Source of the DNA: Paraburkholderia sp. D15
GTDB lineage: Bacteria > Pseudomonadota > Gammaproteobacteria > Burkholderiales > Burkholderiaceae
DNA: 64,000 nucleotides
Assembly: GCF_029910215.1 (NCBI RefSeq)
Contig: NZ_CP110395.1
Span: 496,001-560,000, forward strand
Direction: 5' to 3'
Shown here one piece after another: positions 55,001 to 64,000 of the stretch (position 1 is the stretch's first letter; the number at the start of each line of letters is the position of its first letter). The translations under genes were made by a program, and so were the position numbers. Under the pieces are notes generated by a model. That model was given only the letters and a program-made list of their open reading frames with translations, was not told the origin of the DNA and did no database searches.

Positions 55001-56168
55001 GCGTACCGCGATGATGGGCGTCGGCTACAAGGCGCAGCGCCTCGGCAACGAAGTGCTGAAGAAGTTCACGAAGAAGCAGACGGCGCACCCGCCGGCAACG
55101 GTCGGCAAGCCGAACGTCACGCAGCAGGTGATCCACTTCATGAACAAGAAGATGCCGGGCAACCTGCCGAAGAAGACCGCGCGCGCGTTGCTCGATATCG
55201 AGGACAACAAGATCGTCCCGATCATCCGCAATCCGAAGACGACCACCGCCGACACGGAAGCGGTGTTCTACTTCCCGGGCTGCGGCTCCGAGCGGCTGTT
55301 CTCGCAGGTGGGCCTCGCGACCCAGGCCATGCTGTGGGAGGCGGGCGTGCAGACGGTGCTGCCGCCGGGCTACCTGTGCTGCGGCTATCCGCAGCGCGGC
55401 TCGGGCCAGTTCGACAAGGCCGAGAAGATCGTCACGGATAACCGCGTGCTGTTCCACCGCGTGGCCAACACGCTGAACTACCTCGACATCAAGACGGTGG
55501 TGGTGTCGTGCGGTACGTGCTACGACCAGCTCGCCGGCTACGAATTCGACAAGATCTTCCCGGGCTGCCGGATCATCGACATTCACGAATATCTGCTGGA
55601 AAAGGGCATCAAGCTCGAGGGCGTGAACGGCGTGCGCTACATGTACCACGACCCTTGCCACTCGCCGATCAAGACGATCGATCCGGTCAAGCTGGTCAAC
55701 CAGTTGATGGGCTCGGAAAAAGACGGCTACAAGATCGAGAAGAACGATCGTTGCTGCGGCGAATCCGGCACGCTCGCGGTCACGCGTCCGGACGTGTCCA
55801 CGCAGGTCCGTTTCCGCAAGGAAGAGGAAATGCGCAAGGGCGCGGCGAAGTTGCGCGGCATCCCGCTGGTGGCCGAGGCGGGCGCGAACGCAATCAACAC
55901 CGCCAACGCATCGGCCGGTGCGGCGGGCGCGCCGGAGGGTTCGGTGCTCAAGGCCGGCGACGGCCCGCAACCGAACGGCGCCACCGACGTCAAGATCCTG
56001 ACCAGCTGCCCGTCCTGTCTGCAAGGCTTGTCGCGCTACAACGACGATGCCGGCACCGAGGCGGACTACATCGTCGTCGAAATGGCGCGTCACGTGCTGG
56101 GCGAAGACTGGATGGCCGACTACGTGCAGCGGGCCAACAATGGCGGAATCGAGCGCGTGCTGGTTTAA
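52074..56168 (+). CDS. FAD/FMN-binding Fe-S oxidoreductase, large fusion (DUF3683 type)
   Basis: The 1364-residue protein has an N-terminal DUF3683-like part (about residues 1-160), a FAD_binding_4 domain with [16 protein letters not shown] (about residue 223), an FAD-oxidase C-terminal domain ([24 protein letters not shown]), two ferredoxin-type clusters ([11 protein letters not shown] near residue 857; [13 protein letters not shown] near 918) and two CCG domains ([11 protein letters not shown] near 1100; [11 protein letters not shown] near 1226). It looks like glycolate/D-lactate dehydrogenase GlcD and GlcF activities fused in one chain, similar in layout to YdiJ. The substrate, probably a 2-hydroxy acid, is not certain. 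Confidence 0.9.
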   Translation: MNAPQVFDPHGAAAAVAADPEARLREIPYNYTSFSDREIVIRLLGDDAWAVLAELRAERRTGRSARMLYEVLGDIWVVRRNPYLQDDMLDNPKRRAQLIEALHHRLTEIDKRRRADLVEHGDEAGVDRAARVDTLVQAARRAVDDFSSEFQKTYDLRRRATKVLGKVTEKDNVKFDGLSRVSHVTDATDWRVEYPFVVLTPDTEAEIAGMIKACFELGLTVIPRGGGTGYTGGAVPLTPFSAVINTEKLEQLGAVEMTELPGVDRKVATIFSGAGVVTRRVTEAAEQAGFVFAVDPTSLDASCVGGNVAMNAGGKKAVLWGTALDNLAWWRMVDPEGNWLEVTRLDHNMGKIHDIEVARFRLDWFDGNYAPGEKLLRTESLDIKGRVFRKEGLGKDVTDKFLAGLPGVQKEGCDGLITSARWVLHKMPAHTRTVCLEFFGQAREAIPSIVEIKDYLFETSKQGGAILAGLEHLDERYLRAVGYATKSKRNAFPKMVLIGDIVGDDPDAVAHATSEVVRMANGKSGEGFVAVSAEARKRFWLDRSRTAAIAKHTNAFKINEDVVIPLNRMGEYTDGIERINIELSIKNKLQLVDALESFFKGGKLPLGKSDDANEIPSAELLEDRVQQALDLLKRVRTRWEFLRDKLDLSVREAQHYLVGLGYEALAEKFADRADAQPGATVFHITQDRTIRVSWKQEIRAELRQIFNGGEFKPILEEAQAIHKQVLRGRVFVALHMHAGDGNVHTNLPVNSDNYEMLQDAHTAVARIMKLARSLDGVISGEHGIGITKLEFLTDDEIGEFRKYKQRVDPHGRFNAGKLLEGADLRNAYTPSFGLMGYESLIMQQSDIGAISESIKDCLRCGKCKPVCATHVPRANLLYSPRNKILATSLLVEAFLYEEQTRRGVSIKHWEEFNDVADHCTVCHKCVTPCPVKIDFGDVTMNMRNLLRKMGKKKFNPGNAAGMFFLNATNPQTINVARTAMMGVGYKAQRLGNEVLKKFTKKQTAHPPATVGKPNVTQQVIHFMNKKMPGNLPKKTARALLDIEDNKIVPIIRNPKTTTADTEAVFYFPGCGSERLFSQVGLATQAMLWEAGVQTVLPPGYLCCGYPQRGSGQFDKAEKIVTDNRVLFHRVANTLNYLDIKTVVVSCGTCYDQLAGYEFDKIFPGCRIIDIHEYLLEKGIKLEGVNGVRYMYHDPCHSPIKTIDPVKLVNQLMGSEKDGYKIEKNDRCCGESGTLAVTRPDVSTQVRFRKEEEMRKGAAKLRGIPLVAEAGANAINTANASAGAAGAPEGSVLKAGDGPQPNGATDVKILTSCPSCLQGLSRYNDDAGTEADYIVVEMARHVLGEDWMADYVQRANNGGIERVLV

Positions 56169-56202
56169 TGGCACGACTGACGATTCTTGCCTGAGGACGA
56201 CG

Positions 56203-56631
56203 ATGAACTGCGTTTTTTGCCGCGAAGACGGTGGCGATGTGCTGTGGCAGGACGACAGTCTGCGTGTCGTCCTCGCCGACGAACACGATTACCCCGGCTT
56301 CTGCCGGGTGATCTGGAATCAACACGTCGCCGAGTTTTCGGATCTCGCCGACAGCGACCGCGATCGCGTGATGCGGGCCGTGTACGCCGTGGAACGCGCG
56401 TTGCGGCGCGTGATGCAGCCGGTCAAGGTGAATCTCGCGAGCCTCGGCAATCAGGTGCCGCACGTGCACTGGCATGTGATTCCGCGTTATTCGAACGACG
56501 CGCATTTTCCCTTGCCCATCTGGGCGCCGCGTCAGCGCACGGTGTCCGAAGCGATGCTGTCGTCGCGCCGCGCGCAGGCCACGTTGCTGCGCGAGGCGGT
56601 GCGGCAGGAAATCGAACACGCGTTGGCTTGA
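56203..56631 (+). CDS. HIT-family protein
   Basis: The 142-residue protein has the histidine-triad motif HVHWHVIPRY (about residues 90-99) and an N-terminal CVFC pair that resembles the zinc site of some HIT proteins. HIT enzymes hydrolyse nucleoside phosphoramidates or dinucleoside polyphosphates. ATG 56203 follows a GAGGACGAC site, 34 bp after the oxidoreductase stop, so it is probably co-transcribed with it. Confidence 0.92.
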   Translation: MNCVFCREDGGDVLWQDDSLRVVLADEHDYPGFCRVIWNQHVAEFSDLADSDRDRVMRAVYAVERALRRVMQPVKVNLASLGNQVPHVHWHVIPRYSNDAHFPLPIWAPRQRTVSEAMLSSRRAQATLLREAVRQEIEHALA

Positions 56632-56832
56632 GTTCGGCTGGGCTGGGGTTTGAAGGCCGGCGCCCGGTTTGGCGCGGGTTCGATCCTGGCGCTGGCCAAA
56701 TCTCGCCAGGCGCGGCCAACTTAATTCATCTCGCTGGCCGCCCACAGGCGCGAGATGCCGGAGCGGTCTCGAACCGCCCAACGCAACCGGGCCGGAATCA
56801 TCCCGGCGCGTATCTTTCTGGAGAGGCTCATC

Positions 56833-57246
56833 ATGAGCGGACTGACCCGTGAGACGCCGGTGCCGACCGGCGTGGTCGTGCATTCCAAATCGCGTGTACT
56901 CGAATTGCAATACGCAAACGGCGAATCGTACCGGCTGCCGTTCGAGTTCTTGCGTGTCTATTCGCCGTCGGCGGAAGTGCAGGGCCACGGGCCCGGCCAG
57001 GAAACGCTGCAGACCGGCAAGCGCGACGTGACGATCACGATGATCGAGGGCGTCGGCAATTACGCGCTGCAGCCCACTTTCTCCGACGGGCACGGCACCG
57101 GCATCTATTCGTGGGATCTGCTGCACGACATGGCGGTGCGTCAGGATGAACTCTGGGCCGCGTATCTCGCCAAACTACAGGCGGCGGGCGTCGACCGCGA
57201 CGCGCCGATGACGCCATCCGGCGCTGCGCACGGGCACTGTCACTGA
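56833..57246 (+). CDS. DUF971 (GBBH-like N-terminal) protein
   Basis: The 137-residue protein has the DUF971 pattern: [35 protein letters not shown] and, near the end, [16 protein letters not shown]. The domain also forms the N-terminus of gamma-butyrobetaine hydroxylases. Its role in bacteria is unclear, but it is regularly found just upstream of ubiE in betaproteobacteria, as here (67 bp). ATG 56833 follows GGAGAGG. Confidence 0.9.
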   Translation: MSGLTRETPVPTGVVVHSKSRVLELQYANGESYRLPFEFLRVYSPSAEVQGHGPGQETLQTGKRDVTITMIEGVGNYALQPTFSDGHGTGIYSWDLLHDMAVRQDELWAAYLAKLQAAGVDRDAPMTPSGAAHGHCH

Positions 57247-57313
57247 TACGATTCGCCCTGATCGCCGCACTGATGCGGCGCAACAATCCAGAATACGCGA
57301 AAGGACGAGCGCG

Positions 57314-58045
57314 ATGAGCAAAACCCACTTCGGCTTTCAATCGGTCGACGAACAGGACAAAGCGCAGAAGGTGGCGGGCGTGTTCCACTCGGTTGCCGCT
57401 AACTACGACTTGATGAACGACCTGATGTCGGGCGGGTTGCACCGGGCCTGGAAGATGTTCACGATCGCCCAGGCGAACGTGCGGCCGGGTTACAAGGTGC
57501 TCGACATCGCGGGCGGCACGGGCGATCTGTCGAAGGCGTTCGCGAAGCAGGCGGGCGACACCGGCGAGGTCTGGCACACCGACATCAACGAATCGATGCT
57601 GCGCGTCGGCCGCGACCGTCTGCTGGACAAGGGCGTGATCACCCCGGCGCTGCTCTGCGACGCCGAGAAGATTCCCTTTCCGGACAACTACTTCGATGTG
57701 GTGACGGTGGCCTTCGGCCTGCGCAACATGACCCACAAGGACGTCGCGCTGGCGGAAATGCGGCGCGTGCTGAAACCGGCCGGGCGCCTGCTGGTGCTGG
57801 AATTCTCGAAGGTGTGGGATCCGCTCAAAAAAGTCTACGACGTCTATTCTTTCAAGGTGTTGCCGTGGCTGGGCGAACGCTTCGCGAAAGACGCCGAGAG
57901 CTATCAGTATCTGGCGGAATCGATCCGCATGCATCCGGATCAGGAAACTTTAAAAACAATGATGGAACAAGCTGGCCTGGACGGCGTCAAATATTACAAT
58001 TTGTCAGCTGGCGTGGTAGCTTTACATGTGGGGACCAAATACTAG
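57314..58045 (+). CDS. ubiE: Ubiquinone/menaquinone biosynthesis C-methyltransferase
   Basis: The 243-residue methyltransferase has the family start ([20 protein letters not shown]), the SAM motif [15 protein letters not shown] (about residues 63-77), [14 protein letters not shown], and the C-terminal [17 protein letters not shown]. It methylates 2-polyprenyl-6-methoxybenzoquinol in ubiquinone synthesis. ATG 57314 follows AAAGGACGAG. It leads a quinone gene cluster with ubiJ and ubiB. Confidence 0.97.
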   Translation: MSKTHFGFQSVDEQDKAQKVAGVFHSVAANYDLMNDLMSGGLHRAWKMFTIAQANVRPGYKVLDIAGGTGDLSKAFAKQAGDTGEVWHTDINESMLRVGRDRLLDKGVITPALLCDAEKIPFPDNYFDVVTVAFGLRNMTHKDVALAEMRRVLKPAGRLLVLEFSKVWDPLKKVYDVYSFKVLPWLGERFAKDAESYQYLAESIRMHPDQETLKTMMEQAGLDGVKYYNLSAGVVALHVGTKY

Positions 58046-58083
58046 GGTTCCTAACCCATCGATTTTTAAAGGAAAGTGCGAAA

Positions 58084-59088
58084 ATGTCCGATTCAGCGTT
58101 GTTATCTCCCCGTAAGGTTAGGCGGTCGTTGGCGAGAAGAATCGGACTGATCGCGGTGGTCGGTCTGATCATGGCCGGCTCCCTCGCTTCGCTCGATGCG
58201 GAAGCTCGCCGCATGGGCGGTGGCCGCAGCATCGGCCGTCAGTCGAACACCGTTCAGCAGCAACATCAGGCGACGCCGTCGCAACCCGCACAAAGCAACC
58301 AGGCCATGCAGCAGCGCGCGCAACCCGCGCCCGCGGCGGCGCCGGCCGCGCAGCCTAACCGCTCGCGGTGGCTCGGACCGATCGCCGGTCTGGCCGCCGG
58401 TCTCGGCATCGCCGCGTTGCTGTCGCACTTCGGCCTGGGCGGCGCGTTCGCCGGCGCCATGGCCAATATCATCGTGATTGCCGTGCTGGCCATGATCGGC
58501 ATCTGGCTGGTCCGCCGCTTCATGGGCCGCAAGCGCGACACGGCGCAACCGGCCTACGCCGGCGCGTCGCCGTCGCTGAATTCGGGTAACAGCGGCTATA
58601 CGTCGCAGGAGCCGCGCTACAACGCGCCGCCCGCCGGTTCGTATCTGGAGCCGCAAGGCCATTCGATGAGCGCGCCGGGAATTGCTACGGCGGCTACGGC
58701 GGCCGCCGTGCCGGCCGGTTTCGATTCGGAAGCGTTCCTGCGTAACGCCAAGGTGTATTTCGTGCGGCTCCAGGCGGCGTGGGACGTCGGCAATATGGAC
58801 GACATCCGCGAATTCACCACGCCGGAAATGTTCGCCGAGGTGAAGGTGGACCTGTCCTCGCGCGGTAACGAGAGCAACCAGACGGATATCGTCCAGTTGA
58901 ACGCCGAGATGCTGGGCGTCGAAGAGCGCGCGAACGAGTACTTCGCAAGCGTGCGCTTCTCCGGCCTGATCCGCGAAGCGCCGGGCGCGGCGGCGGAACC
59001 GTTCGTCGAAGTGTGGAATCTGTCGAAGTCGAACCGCGCCGGCGAAGGCTGGCTGCTGGCCGGTATCCAGCAGGTTGCGCAGCATTGA
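58084..59088 (+). CDS. Tim44-domain membrane protein
   Basis: The 334-residue protein has a first hydrophobic segment (residues about 20-37, IGLIAVVGLIMAGSLASL, perhaps a signal anchor), a Gln/Pro/Ala-rich spacer, two helices (about residues 99-140), and a C-terminal Tim44-like domain (about residues 215-334, LRNAKVYFVRLQAAWDVGNM, VEVWNLSKSN). Tim44-like proteins of bacteria have an unproven role, possibly in membrane protein or lipid handling. It is embedded between ubiE and ubiJ, 38 bp after ubiE. Confidence 0.9.
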   Translation: MSDSALLSPRKVRRSLARRIGLIAVVGLIMAGSLASLDAEARRMGGGRSIGRQSNTVQQQHQATPSQPAQSNQAMQQRAQPAPAAAPAAQPNRSRWLGPIAGLAAGLGIAALLSHFGLGGAFAGAMANIIVIAVLAMIGIWLVRRFMGRKRDTAQPAYAGASPSLNSGNSGYTSQEPRYNAPPAGSYLEPQGHSMSAPGIATAATAAAVPAGFDSEAFLRNAKVYFVRLQAAWDVGNMDDIREFTTPEMFAEVKVDLSSRGNESNQTDIVQLNAEMLGVEERANEYFASVRFSGLIREAPGAAAEPFVEVWNLSKSNRAGEGWLLAGIQQVAQH

Positions 59089-59202
59089 GCTCACCGGGGC
59101 CGCGTCGCCACGGCCTCGGGGCAACGCGGTCGAGCCTGATTTCGCACAAAGCATCGGCCGTTCGGCATAGCAGGCCGCGAAGCGAACGGACGTTACAATA
59201 GG

Positions 59203-59236
59203 AACCCGCGCGGGCACCTCGCCCGCGCGGGTTTTT
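59203..59236 (+). terminator. Rho-independent terminator between Tim44-like gene and ubiJ
   Basis: AACCCGCGCGGGC-ACCTC-GCCCGCGCGGGTT followed by a T run is a strong GC-rich hairpin. TACAAT at 59194-59199, just before it, is a possible -10 for ubiJ, which would put the hairpin in the ubiJ leader. Partial termination or attenuation is possible but not shown. Confidence 0.85.
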
Positions 59237-59250
59237 TCTTGCCACTTTCA

Positions 59251-59895
59251 ATGACCCTCGCCGCCAAGCCCTTCGCTGCTGCTGTCAATCATCTGCTCGC
59301 CCGCGAATCGTGGGCTCGTGAGCGCCTCGCCCCGTACGCGGGCAAGACCGCCAGACTGGCCTGTCCGCCGGTCGTGCTGACGCTGCTGGTGCAGCCCGAC
59401 GGTTATCTGGGCGCGATCGGCGAAACCGACGCACAACAGTTCGACGTCACCATCTCGGTGCCGTCCGACGCGCTGCCGGCCTTCGTGCAAGGCGGCCAGG
59501 CCGCGGTCATGAAGCACGTGAAGATCGAGGGCGACGCGGAGTTCGCCACGGTGATCGCCAAACTCGCCGAGCATCTGCGCTGGGAGCCGGAGGAGGATCT
59601 CGCGAAGTTCATCGGCGATGGGCCTGCGTGGCGGGTGGCGTCGATCGTACAATCGGTCGGCGAACACGTGCAGCGCACCGGGCGCAACCTGCTCGACACG
59701 GCCGCCGAATATCTGCTCGACGAAAATCCGCAACTGGTGCGCCGTGCATCGCTGGAAGACTTCAACGTCGAACTGGCGCGTGCGCGCGATGCGCTGGCGC
59801 GCGTGGAAAAACGCGTCGAGCGTCTGGAACAGAAGGTCGAAGCCCGCGGCGCGCATGCGCCGGGCGGCGCCGCTACGTCGCGCGGCACGCGCTAG
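59251..59895 (+). CDS. ubiJ: Ubiquinone biosynthesis accessory factor UbiJ
   Basis: The 214-residue protein has an N-terminal SCP2-like lipid-binding domain (AVNHLLARESWARERLAPYA, KIEGDAEFATVIAKLAEHL) and a C-terminal helical, coiled-coil tail (ARVEKRVERLEQKVEARG). UbiJ binds the lipid tail of ubiquinone intermediates and helps assemble the Ubi complex. ATG 59251 is chosen as the family-like MTLAAKPFAAAVN start; an in-frame ATG at 59239 lies inside the terminator stem region. ubiB follows 15 bp later, the usual ubiJ-ubiB order. Confidence 0.88.
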   Translation: MTLAAKPFAAAVNHLLARESWARERLAPYAGKTARLACPPVVLTLLVQPDGYLGAIGETDAQQFDVTISVPSDALPAFVQGGQAAVMKHVKIEGDAEFATVIAKLAEHLRWEPEEDLAKFIGDGPAWRVASIVQSVGEHVQRTGRNLLDTAAEYLLDENPQLVRRASLEDFNVELARARDALARVEKRVERLEQKVEARGAHAPGGAATSRGTR

Positions 59896-59910
59896 TCAAC
59901 GGGCACAACT

Positions 59911-61488
59911 ATGCGTTTTCTGCGCTTCCTCAAGATTTTCTTCACGGTAATCCGCTTCGGTCTCGACGAGATGATGCTCGGCCGCGTCAACGACCGGCGC
60001 GTGCGCTTCCTGCTGCGCATCACCACGATCGGCCGCAAGTTCGAAGCGCCGCCGGGTGTGCGTCTGCGGCTCGCGCTCGAAAGCCTCGGGCCGATCTTCG
60101 TCAAGTTCGGCCAGGTGCTGTCCACGCGCCGCGATCTGTTGCCGGTCGACATCGCCAACGAACTCGCGAAGTTGCAGGACCAGGTGCCGCCGTTCGATTC
60201 GGCGGTGGCGATCGGGCTCGTCGAGAAATCGCTCGGCGCACCGGTCGACGTGCTGTTCGACGATTTCGAGCGGGTGCCGGTGGCGAGCGCGTCGATCGCG
60301 CAGGTCCATTTCGCGAAGGTCAAGGCCGGTCAGCACGCCGGCAAGGCGGTCGCGGTGAAGGTGCTGCGCCCGAACATGCTGCCGGTGATCGATTCCGACC
60401 TCGCGCTGTTGCGCGACATCGCCGTGTGGGCCGAGCGCCTTTGGGCGGACGGCAAGCGCCTGAAGCCGCGCGAGGTGGTCGCCGAATTCGACAAGTATCT
60501 GCACGACGAACTCGATCTGATGCGCGAGGCGGCCAACGGCAGCCAGTTGCGGCGCAATTTCGCCGGGCTCGATCTGCTGCTGGTGCCGGAAATGTATTGG
60601 GAGTTCTGCACGCCCACGGTGCTGGTGATGGAGCGCATGGTCGGCGTGCCGATCAGTCAGGTCGAAACGCTGCGCGCGGCCGGCGTGGATATCCCTAAGC
60701 TGGCGCGCGAAGGCGTCGAGATTTTTTTCACGCAGGTGTTCCGCGACGGCTTTTTTCACGCCGACATGCATCCGGGCAACATTCAGGTGAGCCTCGATCC
60801 GGCGCACTTCGGCCGCTATATCGCGCTCGACTTCGGCATCATCGGCGCGCTGTCGGATTTCGATAAGAACTATCTGGCGCAGAACTTCCTCGCGTTCTTC
60901 AAGCGCGACTATCACCGCGTCGCCACGCTGCATCTGGAGTCGGGCTGGGTGCCGGCCACCACGCGCGTCGAGGAGCTCGAAAGCGCGATCCGCGCGGTGT
61001 GCGAGCCGTATTTCGACCGCGCGCTGAAGGACATTTCGCTCGGTCAGGTGCTGATGCGACTGTTTTCCACGTCGCGCCGCTTCAACGTCGAGATTCAGCC
61101 GCAACTGGTCTTGCTGCAGAAGACCATGCTGAATGTGGAAGGGCTGGGCCGCTCGCTCGATCCCGAACTGGATCTGTGGAAGACCGCCAAGCCGTATCTC
61201 GAGCGCTGGATGAACGAGCAGATCGGTCTGCGCGGCTGGTACGAGCGGCTGAAAATCGAGGCGCCGCAGTGGAGCAAGACGCTGCCGCAACTGCCGCGTC
61301 TGATCCATCATGTGCTGGCGGAGCGCCACGACAACAAGCACGGCGCGAACGACGACATGATTCGCCAGATCCTGCTCGAACAGAAACGCACCAACCGTCT
61401 GCTGCAAGGCCTGCTGCTGTTCGGCGTGGCGGTGGGCGTCGGCGCGGTGCTGGCGCGGGTGTTCCTGGCGCTCGCCTACGGCGGTTGA
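59911..61488 (+). CDS. ubiB: Ubiquinone biosynthesis kinase-like protein UbiB
   Basis: The 525-residue protein has the ABC1/UbiB protein-kinase-like fold: the N-terminal KxGQ motif in [16 protein letters not shown] (about residue 65), the alanine-rich nucleotide loop [12 protein letters not shown], the catalytic region [13 protein letters not shown] and the metal-binding ALDFGIIG. Two C-terminal transmembrane helices ([20 protein letters not shown]) anchor it. It is an ATPase needed for coenzyme Q synthesis. Confidence 0.96.
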   Translation: MRFLRFLKIFFTVIRFGLDEMMLGRVNDRRVRFLLRITTIGRKFEAPPGVRLRLALESLGPIFVKFGQVLSTRRDLLPVDIANELAKLQDQVPPFDSAVAIGLVEKSLGAPVDVLFDDFERVPVASASIAQVHFAKVKAGQHAGKAVAVKVLRPNMLPVIDSDLALLRDIAVWAERLWADGKRLKPREVVAEFDKYLHDELDLMREAANGSQLRRNFAGLDLLLVPEMYWEFCTPTVLVMERMVGVPISQVETLRAAGVDIPKLAREGVEIFFTQVFRDGFFHADMHPGNIQVSLDPAHFGRYIALDFGIIGALSDFDKNYLAQNFLAFFKRDYHRVATLHLESGWVPATTRVEELESAIRAVCEPYFDRALKDISLGQVLMRLFSTSRRFNVEIQPQLVLLQKTMLNVEGLGRSLDPELDLWKTAKPYLERWMNEQIGLRGWYERLKIEAPQWSKTLPQLPRLIHHVLAERHDNKHGANDDMIRQILLEQKRTNRLLQGLLLFGVAVGVGAVLARVFLALAYGG

Positions 61489-61539
61489 GCCACGGCACAG
61501 TACAGCACAGCGCACCACAGCATAGCCACGAGGTATCCG

Positions 61540-62163
61540 ATGAGCGATCCGATCCAGCCAGCCGTCCCCGACTTCACGAACCGCGACCCCAACTCGCCGC
61601 AATTCTGGGACGAGCGCTTCGAGCAGCGATTCACGCCGTGGGACCAGGCGGGCGTGCCGTCGGCGTTTCGGGCATTCGCGGCGCGTCATCCGGGTGCGGC
61701 GGTGTTGATCCCGGGTTGCGGTAGCGCGTACGAGGCGCTGTATCTCGCCGAGCACGGCAATCCGGTGCGTGCGATCGATTTCGCGCCAGCCGCCGTCGCG
61801 GCCGCATCGGCGCAGTTGGGCGAGCGGCACGCACACCTGGTCGAGCAGGCGGATTTCTTCGCCTACGAGCCGCCGTTCGCGCCCGCGTGGATCTACGAGC
61901 GGGCCTTTCTTTGCGCGCTGCCGCTGGCCATGCGCACCGGTTATGCGCGGCGCGTGGCCGAACTGTTGCCGGCGGGCGCGTTGCTGGCCGGTTTCTTCTT
62001 CCTCGGCGCGACGCCGAAAGGGCCGCCGTTCGGCATCGAACGGTCCGAACTCGACGCGCTGCTCGCGCCGGATTTCGAGCTGATCGAAGACGAGGCCGTA
62101 ACCGATTCGATTCCGATCTTCGCCGGGCGCGAGCGCTGGATGACCTGGCGCCGCCGCGGCTGA
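61540..62163 (+). CDS. TPMT-family (thiopurine-type) methyltransferase
   Basis: The 207-residue protein has FWDERFEQRFTPWDQAGVP (typical of the TPMT family), the SAM motif VLIPGCGSAYEALYLA (about residues 55-70) and a C-terminal MTWRRRG. Family members methylate thiol or selenium/tellurium compounds; the substrate is not known. It follows ubiB by 51 bp and is probably in the same transcript. Confidence 0.9.
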   Translation: MSDPIQPAVPDFTNRDPNSPQFWDERFEQRFTPWDQAGVPSAFRAFAARHPGAAVLIPGCGSAYEALYLAEHGNPVRAIDFAPAAVAAASAQLGERHAHLVEQADFFAYEPPFAPAWIYERAFLCALPLAMRTGYARRVAELLPAGALLAGFFFLGATPKGPPFGIERSELDALLAPDFELIEDEAVTDSIPIFAGRERWMTWRRRG

Positions 62164-62295
62164 AGGCGGGCCACGCGCGCTCGCGCCGGATCTGAGGCGC
62201 GCACTTGATTCGACCCTCACCGTCCCCATTTGCGCGGACGGCGGCTGCATCGGGCGCGCGTCCTTCAATTCCGCGGGAGCGACATCGTTTGCGGC

Positions 62296-62301
62296 TATAA
62301 T
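62296..62301 (+). promoter_or_regulatory. Candidate -10 box (TATAAT) for the FmdB-DUF502-aspS group
   Basis: A perfect TATAAT lies 46 bases upstream of the FmdB-type start, with a GC-rich spacer and no good TTGACA in the -35 position. It is the best promoter element by eye in this gap. Confidence 0.5.
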
Positions 62302-62346
62302 TCAAGGCTTTGCAAGCGTTTACTAGATTTCAGTAGGGAAAAGATC

Positions 62347-62736
62347 ATGCCGATCTACGCGTATCGTTGCGAGTCATGCGGCTTCGGGAAGGACGTGCTT
62401 CAGAAGATGAGCGACCCCCAGTTGACGCAGTGTCCCGAGTGCGGGAAAGACACGTTTCGCAAACAGGTCACCGCAGCGGGTTTCCAGTTGAAGGGTTCAG
62501 GCTGGTACGTCACCGACTTCCGCGGCGGTAACAGCGGCGCCAGCGCGCCGGCCAAGCCCGACGCCAATGGCGCGGCGAATGGCGACAATGCGGCCGCCGG
62601 TAGCGGCGCCGCGAATGGCGGCACGGCTTCGGCGGACGGCGCGTCCGCCGCTTCATCGAACGCAGCCGCGACTCCGGCCACGCCTGCCGCCGCCCCGGCG
62701 GCACCGGCGAGCTCGAACGGTTCCGGCAGCGCCTAG
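62347..62736 (+). CDS. FmdB-family zinc ribbon protein
   Basis: The 129-residue protein begins MPIYAYRCESCG and has a second CPECG pair, giving a four-cysteine zinc ribbon (residues about 1-40) followed by the family-typical FQLKGSGWYVTDF. The C-terminal 65 residues are an Ala/Gly/Ser/Asn-rich disordered tail. The role is unknown; the gene is regularly found upstream of aspS in this lineage. ATG 62347 follows AGGGAAAAG. Confidence 0.92.
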   Translation: MPIYAYRCESCGFGKDVLQKMSDPQLTQCPECGKDTFRKQVTAAGFQLKGSGWYVTDFRGGNSGASAPAKPDANGAANGDNAAAGSGAANGGTASADGASAASSNAAATPATPAAAPAAPASSNGSGSA

Positions 62737-62811
62737 CAGCACGGCCGCCTTAACGGGCGGCGCATACGCCGCGTTGCGGGCTTCGGTCCGCGCGGCCTTC
62801 TGGCGGTACAC

Positions 62812-63465
62812 ATGACGACGAAAAAAACGACGCTCAAATCGGTGTTCCTGACTGGCCTGCTGGTGCTGGTGCCTCTGGCCATCACGCTGTGGGTGCTCGG
62901 CCTGATCATCGGCACGATGGACCAGACGCTGTTGCTGCTGCCCAGTTCGTGGCAGCCGGAACGCGCGCTCGGCTTCCGCCTGCCGGGCCTCGGCGCGGTA
63001 CTCACGCTCGCGTTCATCTTTGTCGTCGGGCTGTTGACGCAGAACTTCATCGGGCAGAAGCTCGTGAAGTGGTGGGAAGTCGTGGTCGCGCACATTCCGG
63101 TGGTCGGCCCGATCTACACCAGCGTCAAGCAGGTGTCGGATACCTTGCTGTCGAGCAGCGGCAATGCGTTCCGCAAGGCGCTGCTGATCGAATATCCGCG
63201 CCGCGGTTCCTATACGATCGCGTTTCTGACCGGCATTCCGGGCGGCGACGTGGTCAATCACCTGAAAGAAGATTACGTCAGCGTGTACGTGCCGACTACG
63301 CCGAACCCCACGTCCGGCTTCTTCCTGATGGTGCCCAGGAGCGAAGTGATCGAACTCGACATGACGGTCGACGCGGCGCTCAAGTACATCGTCTCGATGG
63401 GCGTCGTGGCGCCGTCCGCTCCTCCGGCGCCGGTGCGCCGCACGACTGTCGAGCCTCCGCTGTAA
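62812..63465 (+). CDS. DUF502-family membrane protein
   Basis: The 217-residue protein has two transmembrane helices (residues about 10-33 and 60-82, the first VFLTGLLVLVPLAITLWVLG), then a soluble domain with PVVGPIYTSVKQVSDTLLSS and VPTTPNPTSGFFLMVPRSEV, the recognisable DUF502 parts. Its function is unknown. It lies between the FmdB-type gene and aspS on the same strand and is probably co-transcribed. Confidence 0.93.
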   Translation: MTTKKTTLKSVFLTGLLVLVPLAITLWVLGLIIGTMDQTLLLLPSSWQPERALGFRLPGLGAVLTLAFIFVVGLLTQNFIGQKLVKWWEVVVAHIPVVGPIYTSVKQVSDTLLSSSGNAFRKALLIEYPRRGSYTIAFLTGIPGGDVVNHLKEDYVSVYVPTTPNPTSGFFLMVPRSEVIELDMTVDAALKYIVSMGVVAPSAPPAPVRRTTVEPPL

Positions 63466-63528
63466 TGCCGGCGCGCGGCTTCCAACGCCGCACGCCGTCC
63501 AACCAATGCATAACGAAAGACAAACATC

Positions 63529-64000
63529 ATGTCGATGAGAACTGAATACTGCGGTCTGGTGACCGAAGAACGGCTGGGCCAAACTGTTTCGCTGTGCGGC
63601 TGGGTGAGCCGCCGCCGCGACCATGGCGGCGTCATCTTCATCGACCTGCGCGATCGCGAAGGCCTCGTTCAGGTCGTTTGCGACCCGGACCGCGCGGAGA
63701 TGTTCAAGGCCGCCGAAGGCGTGCGCAACGAGTTCTGCCTGCAGATCAAGGGCGTGGTGCGCAGCCGTCCGGAAGGCACGACCAATGCCGCGCTGAAGAG
63801 CGGCAAGATTGAAGTGCTGTGCCACGAGCTGATCGTGCTGAACGCGTCGATCACGCCGCCGTTCCAGCTCGACGACGACAATCTGTCGGAAACCACGCGC
63901 CTCACGCATCGCGTGCTCGATCTGCGCCGTCCGCAGATGCAGCACAACCTGCGTCTGCGTTACCGCGTGTCGATCGAAGCGCGCAAGTATCTCGACTCGC
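63529..64000 (+). CDS. aspS: Aspartate--tRNA ligase, N-terminal part (partial)
   Basis: The first 157 codons are in the window and the gene runs off the right edge. The N-terminal anticodon-binding OB domain is clear: [39 protein letters not shown] and [10 protein letters not shown], followed by [19 protein letters not shown], the start of the class II catalytic domain. It charges tRNA-Asp (or, as in some bacteria lacking AsnRS, also tRNA-Asn). ATG 63529 is the family-typical start (MSMRTEYCG). Confidence 0.97.
   Translation, partial: MSMRTEYCGLVTEERLGQTVSLCGWVSRRRDHGGVIFIDLRDREGLVQVVCDPDRAEMFKAAEGVRNEFCLQIKGVVRSRPEGTTNAALKSGKIEVLCHELIVLNASITPPFQLDDDNLSETTRLTHRVLDLRRPQMQHNLRLRYRVSIEARKYLDS

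Noticed and set aside
52056..56174. Minus-strand open frame of 1372 codons
   Set aside because: It is the exact antisense of the FAD/Fe-S oxidoreductase, whose motifs are unmistakable on the plus strand. The antisense product is Arg/His/Asp-rich with no domain.
59896..62268. Minus-strand open frame of 790 codons
   Set aside because: It is antisense to ubiB and the methyltransferase gene, both clearly coding on the plus strand.

Overview
The window is a high-GC chromosomal segment that fits a Paraburkholderia/Burkholderia-type betaproteobacterium. The evidence is gene content and order (uvrA divergent from an MFS gene and ssb; ubiE, Tim44-like, ubiJ, ubiB; fmdB-type, DUF502-type, aspS), strong GC3 bias, and many LuxR- and LysR-type regulators. 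It starts inside uvrA and ends inside aspS. I see no rRNA, tRNA or CRISPR array.

Layout. 1-2233: core DNA repair and replication genes (uvrA 5' end, MFS transporter, ssb). 2265-13960: an accessory block of mixed, partly lower GC. It holds a group II intron with its reverse transcriptase, sitting between ssb and the ssb terminator; the 5' remnant of an integrase-like gene; a standalone OLD-family ATPase/nuclease; and a minus-strand operon that looks like an orphan type VI secretion cargo module. That operon runs beta-propeller-like protein, PLC-type phosphoesterase, 5'-truncated Tle-like lipase, Tli4-like immunity protein, PAAR protein, lipoprotein broken by an amber codon, then a 55-bp palindromic terminator. 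14274-17088: a NarL-type response regulator overlapping a 7TM histidine kinase with a 22-serine tract encoded by an 11-copy hexanucleotide repeat. 17177-21720: Lrp-type regulator divergent from a Leu/Phe/Val dehydrogenase, a DUF4239-like membrane protein and a chemoreceptor.

21738-27063: a tightly overlapping minus-strand operon for a ba3-type (B-family) cytochrome oxidase with three multiheme cytochromes c and a 58-residue single-helix subunit. 27484-29800: LysR regulator divergent from an MFS transporter. 30180-38016: three RcsB/BvgA-like response regulators, an aquaporin and a BvgS/EvgS-like hybrid kinase, probably one phosphorelay. 38389-43051: CHRD protein, HSL-type hydrolase, EcsC-like protein, and a DHA2 drug exporter followed by a MarR regulator.

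43171-47426: a D-amino-acid catabolic group (DSD1-like deaminase, RpiR regulator, N-acyl-D-amino-acid deacylase, RidA). It is followed by a 612-bp palindromic element (two 211-bp arms, about 93% identical) that fills the gap to the convergent queF. 48084-51358: queF, 5'-nucleotidase and ilvA in one minus-strand run. 52074-63465: housekeeping genes (large FAD/Fe-S oxidoreductase, HIT, DUF971, ubiE, Tim44-like, ubiJ, ubiB, methyltransferase, FmdB, DUF502), then aspS.

The most unusual parts are the truncated effector/intact immunity/PAAR operon with its phospholipase and propeller genes, the intron that separates ssb from its terminator, the palindromic element with a surrounding GC dip, and a possible minus-strand small RNA near 38.2 kb. 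Functional names rest on motif and family recognition by eye; no database search was run.
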